Shown in pieces: positions 17,509 to 28,446 of a stretch of DNA of 64,000 nucleotides. Each line of letters starts with the position of its first letter. The stretch's first letter is position 1. Origin of the DNA: Reinekea thalattae. GTDB taxonomy: Bacteria > Pseudomonadota > Gammaproteobacteria > Pseudomonadales > Natronospirillaceae. Made by a program: the position numbers and the translations under genes. The notes under the pieces were generated by a model. That model had not been told where the DNA came from. It saw nothing but the letters and a program-made list of their open reading frames with translations, and did no database searches. The stretch covers positions 744,001 to 808,000 of the forward strand of contig NZ_VKAD01000001.1 in the NCBI RefSeq assembly GCF_008041945.1, given 5' to 3'.

Positions 17509-19008
17509 TTATTCCAGCGACTGAGTAAAACCTAACAACTGCATTAACACTGAATAAGGCAACGCTTGCTCAACCACATCCGCTAACCGGTCGATCTCTT
17601 TTAACCGATAGGCTCGGTAATCAAACGATTGAATCTGTTCTAAACCTGCCCATGCAACCAGCTGTTGGAAAAACTCCGGTGAATCAAATAAGCCATGCAA
17701 ATAACTGCCTAAAATTTGCCCTGCCGGATCGATCACCCCTTCAGCCTCAAAACCCTCACCTAATTGAAAAAGTGGTTGCTTTAATGCAGGCCCAGTCGTA
17801 ACACCGGCATGAATTTCATAGCCTGTAACATCGCATGATTGCGACAGCAGACTCACACCAGAAACATTCTTTAATTGCTTTTGCTCAGTCAGTGTCGTTT
17901 CTATGTCCAATAAGGCTAAGGCTTTAGAACTGCCAGCCTCGGCTTCTATAGCATTAGGATCATGAATCCACTGACCCAGCATTTGGTAACCACCACAGAC
18001 GCCAATCAGTTTACCGCCATAACGCAAATGCTGCTGAATTTTTTCAGCCCAGCCTTGTTGCTTTAACCAGTCTAGATCACCGCGAACATTCTTACTGCCC
18101 GGCAAGATGATAAGGTCGGCCTGCTGGCATTCTTGCGGCGACTTATAAAAAGTGCAATCAATTTGCGGGTGCATGCGCAGTACATCAAAATCGGTATGGT
18201 TACTGGCTCGTGGGTATTGCACCACTGCAACCTTAAGTTGTTTTTTTTCGGCCTCAGTTTGCAGTTTTTGGTTTTGGCTCAGGCTGTCTTCGGCTTCGAT
18301 ATGTAAGCTTTCAATATAAGGAATAACCGCCAACACTGGCACACCGGTTTTTTGCTGCAACCATTCAATACCTGAATCTAACAGGCTGGCATCACCACGA
18401 AAACGGTTTATAACAAAACCCTGAATACGCGACTGTTCACTTTTGCTGAGCAACGCCCAAGTACCATAAAGATGCGCAAAAACACCACCGCGATCAATAT
18501 CGCAAACAATAATCACGGGGCAATCTATCGCTTCAGCAAAACCCATGTTAGCGATGTCGTGTTGGCGCAAATTAATTTCCGCTGGGCTGCCAGCACCTTC
18601 AACCAGTACTACTTCAAATTGGCGCGCCAATTCATCATGAGCTGCCACAACTTTAGTGAGCAGTTTAGGTTTAAGTTGATGGTATTCACTGGCTTTCATG
18701 TTGCCAATCGCCTGACCATTAACAATCACTTGAGCGCCCAACTCGCTATTCGGTTTTAACAAAATTGGGTTCATTAAAATACTGGCTTCCAAACCACAGG
18801 CTTCGGCTTGTGCTGCCTGAGCACGGCCAATCTCGCCGCCCTCTTTAGTAACCGCACTGTTAAGCGCCATGTTTTGCGATTTAAACGGCGCAACGGCAAT
18901 GCCTTTACGCGCTAAAATTCGACCCAGCGCGGTCACCAATACACTTTTTCCGGCATCGGATGTTGTGCCTTGAACCATCAGCGTGCCACGCGCTTTAAAA
19001 TCAGTCAT
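17509..19008 (-). CDS. cobQ: Cobyric acid synthase CobQ
   Basis: Glutamine-dependent amidase that amidates four side chains of adenosylcobyrinate a,c-diamide to cobyric acid. The N-terminal dethiobiotin-synthase-like ATP domain carries [21 protein letters not shown] and [12 protein letters not shown] follow. The C-terminal glutamine amidotransferase has the nucleophile in [10 protein letters not shown] and a later histidine in SYLHGLF. Of several in-frame starts (19032, 19014, 19008) I prefer 19008 because GAGG is spaced 9 nt from it and it overlaps the cobN stop by 8 nt. Length is normal for CobQ. Confidence 0.93.
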   Translation of the reverse strand: MTDFKARGTLMVQGTTSDAGKSVLVTALGRILARKGIAVAPFKSQNMALNSAVTKEGGEIGRAQAAQAEACGLEASILMNPILLKPNSELGAQVIVNGQAIGNMKASEYHQLKPKLLTKVVAAHDELARQFEVVLVEGAGSPAEINLRQHDIANMGFAEAIDCPVIIVCDIDRGGVFAHLYGTWALLSKSEQSRIQGFVINRFRGDASLLDSGIEWLQQKTGVPVLAVIPYIESLHIEAEDSLSQNQKLQTEAEKKQLKVAVVQYPRASNHTDFDVLRMHPQIDCTFYKSPQECQQADLIILPGSKNVRGDLDWLKQQGWAEKIQQHLRYGGKLIGVCGGYQMLGQWIHDPNAIEAEAGSSKALALLDIETTLTEQKQLKNVSGVSLLSQSCDVTGYEIHAGVTTGPALKQPLFQLGEGFEAEGVIDPAGQILGSYLHGLFDSPEFFQQLVAWAGLEQIQSFDYRAYRLKEIDRLADVVEQALPYSVLMQLLGFTQSLE

Positions 19009-22000
19009 CGCCATAGGCCTCTTGCTCCGCATCGATATCCAATAACAGGTTCTGTAATTGATCTGCGTAATCGCCCGGCTGTTGCCATAAACCTCGCTGT
19101 GTCGCCTCTAATAAACGTTCGGCAATTTCTTCCAAGGCATCGGCGTTATGCTGTTTCATAAAGGCTTGGTTTTGTGCATCGAACACCAAAGCCTCTGCAA
19201 CTTGTTGATATTGGTAATCATCGATCAAGCCGGTTGTGGCATCGTAGGCAAATAGATAATCAACCGTAGCTGTCATTTCAAACGCCCCCTTGTAACCATG
19301 TTCCTGCATGGCGGTAATCCATTTCGGGTTCAATACCCGCGAACGAATCACTCGGTTTAGCTCTTCTTTTAGGGTGCGCACTTTCGGCTCAGCGGGGTTA
19401 GAGTGATCGTTGTGATAAACCACCGGCGCTTGGCCGCTAAATTCATTAACCGCATTGGTCATGCCGCCTTGAAACTGGTAGTAGTCGTCCGAGTCGAGTA
19501 AATCGTGTTCGCGGTTATCCTGATTTTGCACCACCACTTGCAACTGACTTAATCGATGCTGAAACGCTTGCGGTGCCGTCACGCCCTGTTGGCTGGGTTG
19601 GTCAGCACCATAGGCGTAACCACCCCAATTTAAATAAGCCTCGGCAAGATCGGCATTGGTTTCCCAACAACGCTCATCAATTAAGCCCTGCAAGCCGGCA
19701 CCATAAGCACCGGGTTTTGAACCAAAGACGCGATAACTGGCTTGCCGACGCGCTTGCTCCAAAGGCATGCCTTGCTCGGTCAGCTGTGCAACTCGTTGCG
19801 CAATATTTTGTTGAATGCAGTTTTCACCGCCAGATTCTTGATACTCGCTAACGGCTAAAACGGCGGCATCGAACAGACGCATCACATTAGCAAAGGCGTC
19901 ACGGAAAAACCCCGACACACGCAAGGTGACATCGACTCTCGGCCGCTGTAAAAGTGCCTGTGGCAAGACTTCGAAATCGACCACTCGATGCGAGCCTTGC
20001 GCCCATATAGGCCGCACGCCCATGAGCCAAAAGGCTTGCGCGATATCATCGCCGCCAGTACGCATGGTTGCCGTGCCCCAAACAGACAAACCCAAGCTGC
20101 GCGGGTAATCACCATGTTCCTGCAAATGCCGTTCGATTAATGCATTGGCTGACTTTTGCCCGATCGCCCATGCTGCCTGTGACGGAATGGCTCGGTTATC
20201 GACCGAATAAAAATTCCGTCCAGTCGGCAAGGTATCTAAACGGCCACGTGTTGGCGCACCGCTCGGCCCCGGCTCAATAAACTGACCTTGCACACCGCGC
20301 AAAATCGCATCGATCTCTTGCTTAACACTTAACTGCAAGGCGCGGTAAATCACCTCATTAATAAAACCAAACTGGGCGTAAGTATTGGGGAACTGCTGCG
20401 TTAACTTTTCTGGCATCGGCTGTTGCTCAACAATAAAGCGTTCCATCCAATCCAGCGCTAACAATTCAAGTCGCTCACGAGTATCGGCCTCAGTTCGCCA
20501 ATGGCTATCGCTAACGACTTGGAGTAATTCAGGTTGCTTGCCCTGCCAAGCTTTTGTTGAGGCCGACAAGGGGTCAAACAACTCTGCTTCTGCCGAGGCT
20601 CGCAACTGAAAATCGATAACCAAATTATGCAAAATTCCTTGCGCATTTGGCTCGCTACCACGAGGTAAACGCATCAACGCGACTAACGTATCGGCTAATT
20701 TTTCAGCCTTTGGCAAACGCCCTAATACGTGCAAACCGTGCCGAATTTGCGCTTCTTTAATATCACACAGGTAAGCATCGAGTTGCTCTAAAACTTCGTC
20801 ATCGTCATTCGGTTTGGCTAGTTCTTCGAGCAAGTGCGACGTCTTTACTTTGCTTAGAATCTGTTCTTTTAGCCAATTCTCTCGGCGCGAATCCATGCCC
20901 ATCGCCTGATAAAACTCATCGACTAAAGCTTCTAATTCGGCTAAATCACCATAGACTTCGGCGCGCGTCATCGGCGGCATCAGATGGTCGATAATCACCG
21001 CCTGCGTGCGCCTCTTTGCTTGCGCACCCTCGCCCGGGTCGTTAACGATAAAGGGGTAAAAATGCGGTACCGGCCCAAGCGCGATATCTGGCCAACACTG
21101 GTTAGATAAGGCGGTACCTTTGCCCGGTAACCACTCTAAGTTGCCGTGCTTACCCATATGAACAACGGCATCAACTTGGTAGTGATCGCGTAGCCAAAAG
21201 TAAAATGCCAAATAGCTGTGCGGCGGTACTAAATCTGGATCGTGATAATTGGCGAGCAGGTCAACATTGAAACCACGCGCCGGTTGAATACCAATAAACT
21301 GTTCACCCAAACGCATACCGGCAATCATCAATCGGCCTTGTCTATATTTTGGGTCTTGCTCTGGTGCGCCCCAACGTTCAACAACCGCTTGCTGAGCAGC
21401 CGTTGGCAGCTGCGCAAAGGCCTGCTGATAATCTTCCAGCGCTAAGCTTTGCCAGCAAGGTAAATGGTGCAATGTATTGGGGTTATTAGTAATGGAACCT
21501 AATAGCTGTTGAATTAGCTCGGTGCCATTTCTTGGCACATCATCAATCGGGTAACCAGCTTTTGCCATCGCCGCTAGTAACATGACGGTCGATTCCGGTG
21601 TATCCAAACCAACACCGTTACCAATTCGGCCGTCTTTGGTTGGGTAGTTTGCCAAGATAATAGCCAGCTTTCGTTGCTCAACCGGTTGGCTGGATAGCCG
21701 AGCATAACGGTTGGCTAACTGGGCAACAAAGTTAGCGCGCTCGTTGTGTAATTGATAACGCACAATCGAGGTTTGTGTTTTTTCACTGTAGTGCGCTTCG
21801 GTTTTAAAACTGATCGCTCGGCTAACAATGCGGCCATCCATTTCTGGCAGCACTACTTGCATTGCAACATCGCGTGAGCGTAAACCCTGAGCTTGTTCGA
21901 GCCAGTCCTGTTCGGTACTGCTTGAAAGCACAACTTGCATCACCGGAATATCGGCAACAAAAGGTCGGTCAAAAGCGACGGGCTCTGCTGATAAATCTGG

Positions 22001-22876
22001 CGTGCCAACTCGGTTGCTGGCAAAGCCTGTGGTATTGATAATTAATTTAGCGCCAACCTTAAGGCTGATTTCATTCACTAAGCGCATCGACTGCGCATCT
22101 TTTAACGAGTGAATAGCAATGGGCAGAACGTTTAAGTTTTGCGCTTCTAAACTCTGCACAAACTCATCGAACATTTGCGTGTTGGCGCTTTGCAAATGGC
22201 TGCGATAAAACAGCAATAAAACCACTGGGGTTTTGGCGGGTTCAGGCTGCTCATTGGCGTTAGCGTTTTCTTGCCAACGTTGCTGCCATTCACCGATGGT
22301 CGCTTGCTGATTTGTATTGCTCGAACCGGGCATATAAAGCATGCAATTGGCGAGCACTTCTGGCTCTCGCCAACGCAGCGGTGCAGCAAAAAATTCTGCC
22401 GCTAGGTAATTGAGCAGTTGCAAAGAATTCGCAACGCCGCCCTGCCGTAAATATTGCCAAACACGTACTGCCTGCTCGCGCGACACACTGCTGGCACTGA
22501 ATAAGGCTTCATCGGCAGCATCGTCACCGGGCACAAAAATAAGCTGCCGATTGTTATCCTGTTGCGCCCATTGCTGTAACTGCTCAACGCCATAAGGCCA
22601 ATAGCTTTCGCCACCCAATAACGCCACCACCACTAACTTGGCGTGGCTTAGGGTTTTATCAAGATACAGATCCAGCGCCGCCGGTTTACGCAATTGCATC
22701 CAATTGCCCAAGCGTATACTGGGCACACTTTCTGCGCACTGCTCGGCAGCCGCAGCCAGCGAAGCGATCTGGCTGTCGGCTGAAGAAAGCAAAATAATGT
22801 CGGCTGGCGATTGCTGTAAGTCGACGATACCTTCGTCGTCATTAAAGCCACCGGGCTGCGATGCGGTTAGATGCAT
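19001..22876 (-). CDS. cobN: Cobaltochelatase large subunit CobN
   Basis: 1291-aa BchH-type subunit that carries the corrin substrate during ATP-dependent cobalt insertion into hydrogenobyrinate a,c-diamide, the late or aerobic mode. The family signature [15 protein letters not shown] is present mid-protein, with [23 protein letters not shown] and a C-terminal [16 protein letters not shown] region. The ATPase partner would be the fused ChlI/ChlD-type protein at 38586-40475 in the other cobalamin operon. Its ATG shares a base with the cobW stop (TAATG). Confidence 0.96.
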   Translation of the reverse strand: MHLTASQPGGFNDDEGIVDLQQSPADIILLSSADSQIASLAAAAEQCAESVPSIRLGNWMQLRKPAALDLYLDKTLSHAKLVVVALLGGESYWPYGVEQLQQWAQQDNNRQLIFVPGDDAADEALFSASSVSREQAVRVWQYLRQGGVANSLQLLNYLAAEFFAAPLRWREPEVLANCMLYMPGSSNTNQQATIGEWQQRWQENANANEQPEPAKTPVVLLLFYRSHLQSANTQMFDEFVQSLEAQNLNVLPIAIHSLKDAQSMRLVNEISLKVGAKLIINTTGFASNRVGTPDLSAEPVAFDRPFVADIPVMQVVLSSSTEQDWLEQAQGLRSRDVAMQVVLPEMDGRIVSRAISFKTEAHYSEKTQTSIVRYQLHNERANFVAQLANRYARLSSQPVEQRKLAIILANYPTKDGRIGNGVGLDTPESTVMLLAAMAKAGYPIDDVPRNGTELIQQLLGSITNNPNTLHHLPCWQSLALEDYQQAFAQLPTAAQQAVVERWGAPEQDPKYRQGRLMIAGMRLGEQFIGIQPARGFNVDLLANYHDPDLVPPHSYLAFYFWLRDHYQVDAVVHMGKHGNLEWLPGKGTALSNQCWPDIALGPVPHFYPFIVNDPGEGAQAKRRTQAVIIDHLMPPMTRAEVYGDLAELEALVDEFYQAMGMDSRRENWLKEQILSKVKTSHLLEELAKPNDDDEVLEQLDAYLCDIKEAQIRHGLHVLGRLPKAEKLADTLVALMRLPRGSEPNAQGILHNLVIDFQLRASAEAELFDPLSASTKAWQGKQPELLQVVSDSHWRTEADTRERLELLALDWMERFIVEQQPMPEKLTQQFPNTYAQFGFINEVIYRALQLSVKQEIDAILRGVQGQFIEPGPSGAPTRGRLDTLPTGRNFYSVDNRAIPSQAAWAIGQKSANALIERHLQEHGDYPRSLGLSVWGTATMRTGGDDIAQAFWLMGVRPIWAQGSHRVVDFEVLPQALLQRPRVDVTLRVSGFFRDAFANVMRLFDAAVLAVSEYQESGGENCIQQNIAQRVAQLTEQGMPLEQARRQASYRVFGSKPGAYGAGLQGLIDERCWETNADLAEAYLNWGGYAYGADQPSQQGVTAPQAFQHRLSQLQVVVQNQDNREHDLLDSDDYYQFQGGMTNAVNEFSGQAPVVYHNDHSNPAEPKVRTLKEELNRVIRSRVLNPKWITAMQEHGYKGAFEMTATVDYLFAYDATTGLIDDYQYQQVAEALVFDAQNQAFMKQHNADALEEIAERLLEATQRGLWQQPGDYADQLQNLLLDIDAEQEAYGDD

Positions 22877-23967
22877 TAGGCTGGTTGAACTTCCGCTTGT
22901 GCTAATGCAGCTTTAAGCTCGGCTTCATTAAGATCTTTGCCGATCACCACCAACTGCGTTTGACGTGTTTCTTCGGCTTGCCAAAGTCGGTCAAAGTGCA
23001 CATCTAAACGTTTACCCACTGCCTGAAAAACTTGGCGCATTGGCTTACCCGGTAGCGAGGCAAAACCCTTGGCGCGATAAATATTATTTTCTGCAATTAG
23101 GGTTTTAAGTTGCTGCTGCAGTTTTTCTGAGTCGACATCGCCAAAGCGTAATACAAAAGAATCAAAGTGGTCGTGCGCATGATCGTGATGTTCGCCGTGA
23201 TCATGGTGATGATCGTGATGAGTATGAACCGCATCAATACGCTCTTCTGCGGCCGATTCAATACCTAACAAAACATCAAGCTCGGCTTCACCATGACTAA
23301 CATAAGCGGTTTTCACTTCGCTCGGCACAATGCGATTTACCACTGCCGCGACTTTAGTTTGGTCATCATCGCTTAGTAGATCGTTCTTGCTAACCACGAC
23401 GAGATCGGCTGCCGAAAGTTGATCGTCGAGTAATTCTTGTAAGCTTGGATCATGATCCAAACTGTCGTCGGCCAAACGTTGTGCTTGTACTCGTTCTTCA
23501 TCATTAGCAAAACGACCGGCGGCAATCGCAGGACCATCGACAACAGTAATAACGGCATCGACGGTGCAATACTGTTTGATGTCTGGCCAGTTAAACGCCT
23601 GCACCAATGGTTTGGGCAAGGCCAAGCCACTGGTTTCAATAAGGATGTGATCAATATCGTCTCGGCGCGCAACCAATTGCTGCATCACCGGTAAAAATTC
23701 TTCTTCTACCGTGCAACAAATACAGCCATTGGCTAGTTCATAAATGCCATTTTCAGCATCGCCAGCAACCATTTGAGCAGCGTCGTCTTCACACTCTAAT
23801 GGGCAACTACGCAATAGATCGGCGTCGATATCGAGCTCGCCAAATTCATTAACAATAACGGCAATGCGCTTGCCTTTGGCCTGTTTTAATACATTCGAAA
23901 GCAAAGTCGTTTTGCCACTGCCCAAAAAGCCAGTGACTACCGTTGCCGGAATTTTATTCAGTTGCAT
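22876..23967 (-). CDS. cobW: CobW GTPase metallochaperone
   Basis: 363-aa G3E-family GTPase proposed to deliver cobalt for cobalamin synthesis. It has the Walker A GFLGSGKTT (from residue 13), the family metal motif GCICC (C82, C84, C85), a GTPase base motif SKND, and a His-rich linker (about residues 247-268, HTHHDHHHDH and on) before the C-terminal CobW_C domain. It is the first gene after a cobalamin riboswitch and heads the cobW-cobN-cobQ-cbiB-cobD-rof operon. The CXCC motif with the His-rich loop is typical of CobW rather than zinc-type relatives. Confidence 0.95.
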   Translation of the reverse strand: MQLNKIPATVVTGFLGSGKTTLLSNVLKQAKGKRIAVIVNEFGELDIDADLLRSCPLECEDDAAQMVAGDAENGIYELANGCICCTVEEEFLPVMQQLVARRDDIDHILIETSGLALPKPLVQAFNWPDIKQYCTVDAVITVVDGPAIAAGRFANDEERVQAQRLADDSLDHDPSLQELLDDQLSAADLVVVSKNDLLSDDDQTKVAAVVNRIVPSEVKTAYVSHGEAELDVLLGIESAAEERIDAVHTHHDHHHDHGEHHDHAHDHFDSFVLRFGDVDSEKLQQQLKTLIAENNIYRAKGFASLPGKPMRQVFQAVGKRLDVHFDRLWQAEETRQTQLVVIGKDLNEAELKAALAQAEVQPA

Positions 23968-24164
23968 AGATGTCTCCAGAAAACTCGGTACGAGCTCGGC
24001 TAAGCCTTTGCTGGCTCAGCCTATTATTCATTACCGTCGCTGGGATTAAGATTTAGCCAAGCCAAACTAGGCTTGCCCAATAGCAGAGGAGTAACCCGCA
24101 CCAACAGCGACTCTTATCGCTTTTAGCGTGGTTTATGATTCTGCTAATGTAACCCCCGACATTA

Positions 24165-24345
24165 GTTGATACGCGTTCAAGGCAGGTCTACTGGCTCACA
24201 GCTCAAGTGCGACTACCGCCTTCCCAATGGATTCCATCAGTGGCATTGATAATTGCTCGCTGTATACAGTTGCGGGGACAGCTGCTCGTTGACCGCCTGG
24301 TTAACATTCATCCACTGCGGCTGAGCATTCCCTATTATTCCAGAT
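24165..24345 (-). promoter_or_regulatory. Cobalamin riboswitch before cobW operon
   Basis: On the minus strand: GGGAATGC, CTGTCCCCGCAACTGT, CACTGATGGAA, GGGAAGGCGG, and the B12-box-like GTGAGCCAGTAGACCTGCC (24179-24198). The GGGAAGGC/GAGCCAG-AGACCTGCC variant is common in front of proteobacterial cob genes. About 200 nt separate it from the cobW ATG. That spacer holds a CAAGCC-AAACTA-GGCTTG hairpin (near 24060-24078), a possible expression platform. Confidence 0.92.
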
Positions 24346-24702
24346 AGGCTAAATCGCCTAATAAAGGAACCTTAAAACGCTGGCCATTGTAATGCTTTTT
24401 GCTGCCATTGGCAGTCTTTATCAGGATAATTTTTTTGCTTAGCCGATGCCTAAGCCGCCATTTATCATTGCCAAAGCCCTTGTCATTGCGCAAAGAAACG
24501 AGAGGCAATCCACAAGTTTGGCCTTTGTTTCAATTTGAAGTACGCCGTAACGCCCATAACATCGACATATAGCGATTAGATCTATTAAAGCACCTTATCA
24601 AGCTCGGTTTTATGCTGCTAGCATGCTTATTAAGCACTGACAAAACCAAGCGTGAAAACGGCAACGATAAGACTGTGTTTAACCGTAACAGGAGTGTTGA
24701 AT
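24346..24702. other. Intergenic region between riboswitch and DUF3135 gene
   Basis: About 350 bp without a gene. It must hold the promoter of the cobW transcript (minus) and of the DUF3135 gene (plus). A TGTCATTGCG...GGCAATCC segment at 24481-24511 looks like a dispersed intergenic repeat type seen in many bacterial genomes; a related partial copy (TTTGTCATTGCGCA) occurs near 31079. Confidence 0.4.
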
Positions 24703-25047
24703 ATGCTGCTTCAATGGCCGACGACGGATGAGTTAATCCAACTTGCGAAAGACAACCCTGAAGAGCTCGAAGCGCTTCGTAAGCGTGAAATAGAGTCCAC
24801 CATTAGCCGCGCACCGGACCCGATTCAACGACGCTTGCGCGGCATTCAATTCCGAGTCGATGCACAACGTAAACTCTGTAAGACGCCATTGTCATCCTGT
24901 GTCGCCATCTCTCAAATGATGATCGATTCTTTCTACGACCTTAACGACAGTCTACAGAGCGCCAGAAGCGCCGAACACGAAAGTCGCAGCAGTAAAAACC
25001 AAACCACTGGCGACAGTAATGTTCTGCCCTTTACAACCGATCGTTAA
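24703..25047 (+). CDS. DUF3135 domain protein
   Basis: 114-aa cytoplasmic protein of the DUF3135 family, whose function is unknown. The domain is visible as LPTTDELIQLAK-like N-terminus (here WPTTDELIQLAKDNPEELEAL), PDPIQRRLRGIQFRVDAQRK and CVAISQMMIDSF, followed by a polar tail. The start is the ATG at 24703, with GGAG 8 nt upstream; an earlier in-frame ATG at 24652 would add a 17-residue extension without a good ribosome site. It converges on the ABC exporter gene. Confidence 0.8.
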   Translation: MLLQWPTTDELIQLAKDNPEELEALRKREIESTISRAPDPIQRRLRGIQFRVDAQRKLCKTPLSSCVAISQMMIDSFYDLNDSLQSARSAEHESRSSKNQTTGDSNVLPFTTDR

Positions 25048-25079
25048 ACTCTGCAAAGGTGCAATGAAAAACCTGCACT

Positions 25080-25124
25080 AGCTTGAGTTAATACTAAGCT
25101 TGAGTTAATACTAGGCTTCAGTTA
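25080..25124. repeat. 17-bp tandem repeat including the ABC exporter stop codon
   Basis: Two near-perfect copies of AGCTTGAGTTAATACTA (25080-25096, 25097-25113) are followed by a diverged third (GGCTTCAGTTAAAAAG) inside the 3' end of the exporter gene. The gene's TAG stop is in the repeat. Confidence 0.8.
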
Positions 25125-26940
25125 AAAAGCCACCAGTTTGCCGCTTCCACAAATGCGCGTAAGTGCCATTAAGAGCCAAAAGCTGTTGGTGCGTGCCCTG
25201 CTCTATAATTTTTCCCTGATCCATAACAATGAGTCGATCCATTGCAGCAATGGTTGAAAGCCTGTGCGCAATAGCAATCACGGTTTTATTCTGCATTAAA
25301 ATTTCTAGGTTTTCTTGAATGGCAGACTCAACTTCGGAATCTAACGCCGAGGTTGCTTCGTCCATAATTAAGATCGGTGCGTTCTTTAACAACACTCGAG
25401 CAATCGCAATACGCTGGCGCTGACCGCCAGAAAGCTTAACGCCACGCTCACCAACTTCGACATCATAGCCTTCATGCCCCTGCTCATCTTTCAGCTCAGC
25501 AATAAATTGATCGGCATGGGCTTTTTTAGCCGCCGCTATCACCTCTTCAATATCAGCTTCGGGCTTGCCATACAGGATGTTATCGCGAATTGAGCGATGC
25601 AATAGCGAGGTATCTTGTGTGATCATGCCGATGTGCTGACGCAAAGACTCCTGCTCAACGTGAGCAATGTTTTGACCATCGATACTAATAGAGCCACTGT
25701 TCACATCGTAAAAGCGCATCAACAGATGCACCAGAGTCGACTTACCGGCACCAGAGCGACCAATAATGCCAACCTTTTCACCGGCTTTAATGTGCAAGTC
25801 TAACTGCTCAAAAACGGGCTTTTCTGCACTGTAATTAAAATCAACCGCCTTGAAATGAATATCGCCTTCAGTCACCTGCAATGGTTTTGCATCGGCGACA
25901 TCTTGCACTTCTACATCATTAGAAATGGTACTGATGCCATCGACCACCGTACCGATATTTTCAAACAGCGCGCTGACTTCCCACATGATCCATTTCGACA
26001 TGCCCTGCACACGCAAAGAAATACTGATTGCAATGGCAATGCTGCCTATCGTCACCACAGCCTCAAGCCATAAGAAAACCGATAACACGCCAACAGCCAG
26101 CACTAACAAGTAGTTCACTAAATCAACGCTAATTAACAGGCTACTGCCCAAACGCATTTGCCGATACACCGTGGTTAAAAATTGCTTCATGCTGGATTCA
26201 GCGTAAGCCAGTTCACGTTGTGAATGCGCAAACAGCTTTACTGTTGAAATATTGGTGTAAGAATCAACGATTCTTCCGGTCATTACCGAACGCGCATCGG
26301 CCTGTTGCGTCGCAACTTTGCGCATCTTAGGGATAAAATAAAATTGAATGCCGCTGTAAATACACAGCCAAATTAAAATAGGCAGCATTAATAGCAAATC
26401 AGAATTCGCCATCATCCAAATAATGGCGATAAAGTAGGTTGTAATGTAGACCAGAACATCAACCAGCTTCATTACAGTTTCACGCACCGCCAAAGCACTT
26501 TGTAATACCTTTGTGGCTACCCGCCCAGCGAAGTCTCGTTGAAAAAAGCCCACCGCTTGCTTGAGTAAATAACGATGAATGTGCCAACGGATCGACATTG
26601 GGTAATTACCAAGCAAACTCTGATGCATTAACAACGAATGCAGAATACTTAAGACCGGCATAACAAAAACAACCAACGACAGCATCAGTAACATGCGATC
26701 GCCTTGATCTTGCCAAAAGGTCTCTCGATCTTGGTTCGCTAATACATCGACCAACTGACCCATAAAGCTTAAAAAAGTAACTTCCATGACTGCGATGCAG
26801 GCACTCAGCAAGGCCATTAAAATTAACGGCACTTCGAAGCCACGAGTATAAAAGCGGCAGAAGCCAAAAAGTGTTTTAGGTGGCTTACCCATTTCTGCCT
26901 TGGGAAAAGCCTGAGTTAAATTTTCGAACCAAGAAAACAT
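25111..26940 (-). CDS. ABC exporter, fused permease and ATPase
   Basis: 609-aa half-transporter of the MsbA/multidrug type that should act as a homodimer in the inner membrane. The N-terminal 340 residues contain six hydrophobic segments. The C-terminal nucleotide-binding domain has Walker A GRSGAGKST, signature LSGGQRQRIAIARV, Walker B ILIMDEATSALD and the switch histidine in AIAHRLST. The substrate cannot be read from sequence; lipid or drug export is typical for the family. It is a single gene; its last bases form part of a 17-bp tandem repeat. Confidence 0.92.
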   Translation of the reverse strand: MFSWFENLTQAFPKAEMGKPPKTLFGFCRFYTRGFEVPLILMALLSACIAVMEVTFLSFMGQLVDVLANQDRETFWQDQGDRMLLMLSLVVFVMPVLSILHSLLMHQSLLGNYPMSIRWHIHRYLLKQAVGFFQRDFAGRVATKVLQSALAVRETVMKLVDVLVYITTYFIAIIWMMANSDLLLMLPILIWLCIYSGIQFYFIPKMRKVATQQADARSVMTGRIVDSYTNISTVKLFAHSQRELAYAESSMKQFLTTVYRQMRLGSSLLISVDLVNYLLVLAVGVLSVFLWLEAVVTIGSIAIAISISLRVQGMSKWIMWEVSALFENIGTVVDGISTISNDVEVQDVADAKPLQVTEGDIHFKAVDFNYSAEKPVFEQLDLHIKAGEKVGIIGRSGAGKSTLVHLLMRFYDVNSGSISIDGQNIAHVEQESLRQHIGMITQDTSLLHRSIRDNILYGKPEADIEEVIAAAKKAHADQFIAELKDEQGHEGYDVEVGERGVKLSGGQRQRIAIARVLLKNAPILIMDEATSALDSEVESAIQENLEILMQNKTVIAIAHRLSTIAAMDRLIVMDQGKIIEQGTHQQLLALNGTYAHLWKRQTGGFLTEA

Positions 26941-27115
26941 AAATATGTAACCTAAGTGAAAGACGAGTGGGCATCAACCTGTGGCATCGTCAATTTTTGT
27001 TTTGTATAGATAAAACATCATCTATTTATTATTTAATGACCTAGTGCTCTTTACAGCGCATCGAAAGTTCACATAATGGCTGACTCATTATCAGGACACC
27101 GAAAGGACAACACCA

Positions 27116-28321
27116 ATGACACATATTGATCGTTTGCCAAGCGACGCCGGTATTTTAATCTGTGGTCACGGCAGCCGCGCTAAAATTGCAGAGCAAGAGT
27201 TTAGCCTACTTGCCAAGGGCTTAAAACAGAAACATCCTACGGTGAAAGTCGAATACGGTTTCTTAGAATATTCAGCACCAAACATTCATATGGCGCTCGA
27301 CCGATTACTCGAACAGGGTGTTAAACATATATACGCTGTGCCCGGCATGCTGTTTGCTGCAACTCACGCACAAAATGATATTCCTTCGGTGCTTTCAACC
27401 TATCAAGAAAAACACCCTGGCTTAACAATCGAGTACGGTAAAGAGCTTGGTTTAACAACTGAGATGGTCAGCGCCTTTGAAGCTCGCATTTTAGAAGCGT
27501 TAGGCAAAGACCACGTACACGACGGAGACCTGTACGACACCATGCTAGTGGTTGTTGGTCGTGGCACCTCTGTTACCGAAGCCAATGCAGAAGCCGCTAA
27601 ACTTACCCGTCTTGTCAGCGAGAACTTAGGCTTTGGCTGGGCCGAAACTGTTTACTCTGGCGTTACCTATCCATCGGTCGGCCGCGGCCTAGAAATGGCG
27701 TTAAAATTGGGTTACAAAAAAATTGTCGTCGCACCCTACTTCTTATTCGGCGGCCGTCTTATTGACCGCATTAACGCTTACGTCGACAAGGTTGCCGCAG
27801 AAAATCCAGACGTTGAATTTATTACCGCTGACTATTTAAAAGATCAAAGCTATGTTATCGACACTTTCAGCTTACGCATTGAAGAAACCATTCGAGGCCC
27901 AGTATTAGAAAAGGGTTTAATGGAAAGCTTTAAAGAACGTCTAGCACGTGGCGAGGTTGATATTCATCACCATCATGCTGAGTTCCAACCTGATGAAACC
28001 GATGAACCGACGCATTCGCATGATCATAGTGACGGACACAGCCATGACCATTCACACAGTCATTCGCATAGCCACGATCATGGACATTCACACTCTCATG
28101 ATCATAACCACGGGCACAGTCACTCTCATGATCATAGTCATTCGCACGGCCACAGCCACGCACCGTACAAGCACATCGCTCACCCTCACGGCCCTAGAAC
28201 CATGATCGATGAAAACGTCTGCTGCTGCTTTATGAGTCAGTTCCCACAGCATGTTATTGATGAAGAACGCGCCAAAGGCAAGCCAACAAATAACAACACA
28301 CCTAGCTGTAAAAAGAATTAG
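27116..28321 (+). CDS. cbiX: Long CbiX-type sirohydrochlorin cobaltochelatase with His-rich tail
   Basis: 401-aa chelatase of the CbiX/SirB family (cobalt insertion into sirohydrochlorin, the early or anaerobic mode). Two CbiX-like halves are fused. The N-half keeps the metal-binding His18 (ICGHGSR) and His84 (FAATHAQNDIP); the C-half has Arg in place of the first His (VVGRGTS) but keeps APYFLFGG. A His/Asp/Ser-rich tail (about residues 285-355) with repeated HSHDH units and a cysteine triplet C369-C371 (NVCCCFMSQF) follow. The long CbiX of Bacillus also has a His-rich stretch and a cysteine cluster binding Fe-S. It stands alone with GGACA-type ribosome site and a good terminator. Confidence 0.88.
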   Translation: MTHIDRLPSDAGILICGHGSRAKIAEQEFSLLAKGLKQKHPTVKVEYGFLEYSAPNIHMALDRLLEQGVKHIYAVPGMLFAATHAQNDIPSVLSTYQEKHPGLTIEYGKELGLTTEMVSAFEARILEALGKDHVHDGDLYDTMLVVVGRGTSVTEANAEAAKLTRLVSENLGFGWAETVYSGVTYPSVGRGLEMALKLGYKKIVVAPYFLFGGRLIDRINAYVDKVAAENPDVEFITADYLKDQSYVIDTFSLRIEETIRGPVLEKGLMESFKERLARGEVDIHHHHAEFQPDETDEPTHSHDHSDGHSHDHSHSHSHSHDHGHSHSHDHNHGHSHSHDHSHSHGHSHAPYKHIAHPHGPRTMIDENVCCCFMSQFPQHVIDEERAKGKPTNNNTPSCKKN

Positions 28322-28355
28322 AACCTCGTTATTCTTCGAGGTCACTATTAAAACT

Positions 28356-28390
28356 AAAGCCCAAACGAATTATTCGCTTGGGCTTTTTTA
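28356..28390. terminator. Bidirectional terminator between cbiX and eamA
   Basis: Outer stem AAAGCCCAA (28356-28364) / TTGGGCTTT (28378-28386) with an inner CGAA-TTA-TTCG stem, followed by T6. A short CCTCG/CGAGG hairpin lies just before (28323-28342). Confidence 0.87.
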
Positions 28391-28407
28391 CTGCTCTAAT
28401 TATAAGT

Positions 28408-28446
28408 TTTTGAATTAAACTCTTGAATTAAGCTTTTGAATTAAAG
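28408..28446. repeat. Three 13-bp tandem repeats spanning the eamA stop
   Basis: TTGAATTAA cores recur with exact 13-bp spacing (G at 28412, 28425, 28438). On the minus strand the units read TTAATTCAAAAGC, TTAATTCAAGAGT, TTAATTCAAAAAC. The first encodes the end of EamA and the second supplies its TAA stop. Confidence 0.85.

Noticed and set aside
19573-20280. Several open frames opposite cobN
   Set aside because: They are shadows of the cobN coding frame; cobN motifs are continuous through the region.
27930-28345. Frames antiparallel and parallel to the His-rich cbiX tail
   Set aside because: These long open frames arise from the repeated CAT/CAC codons of the His-rich region and have no ribosome sites or family features.
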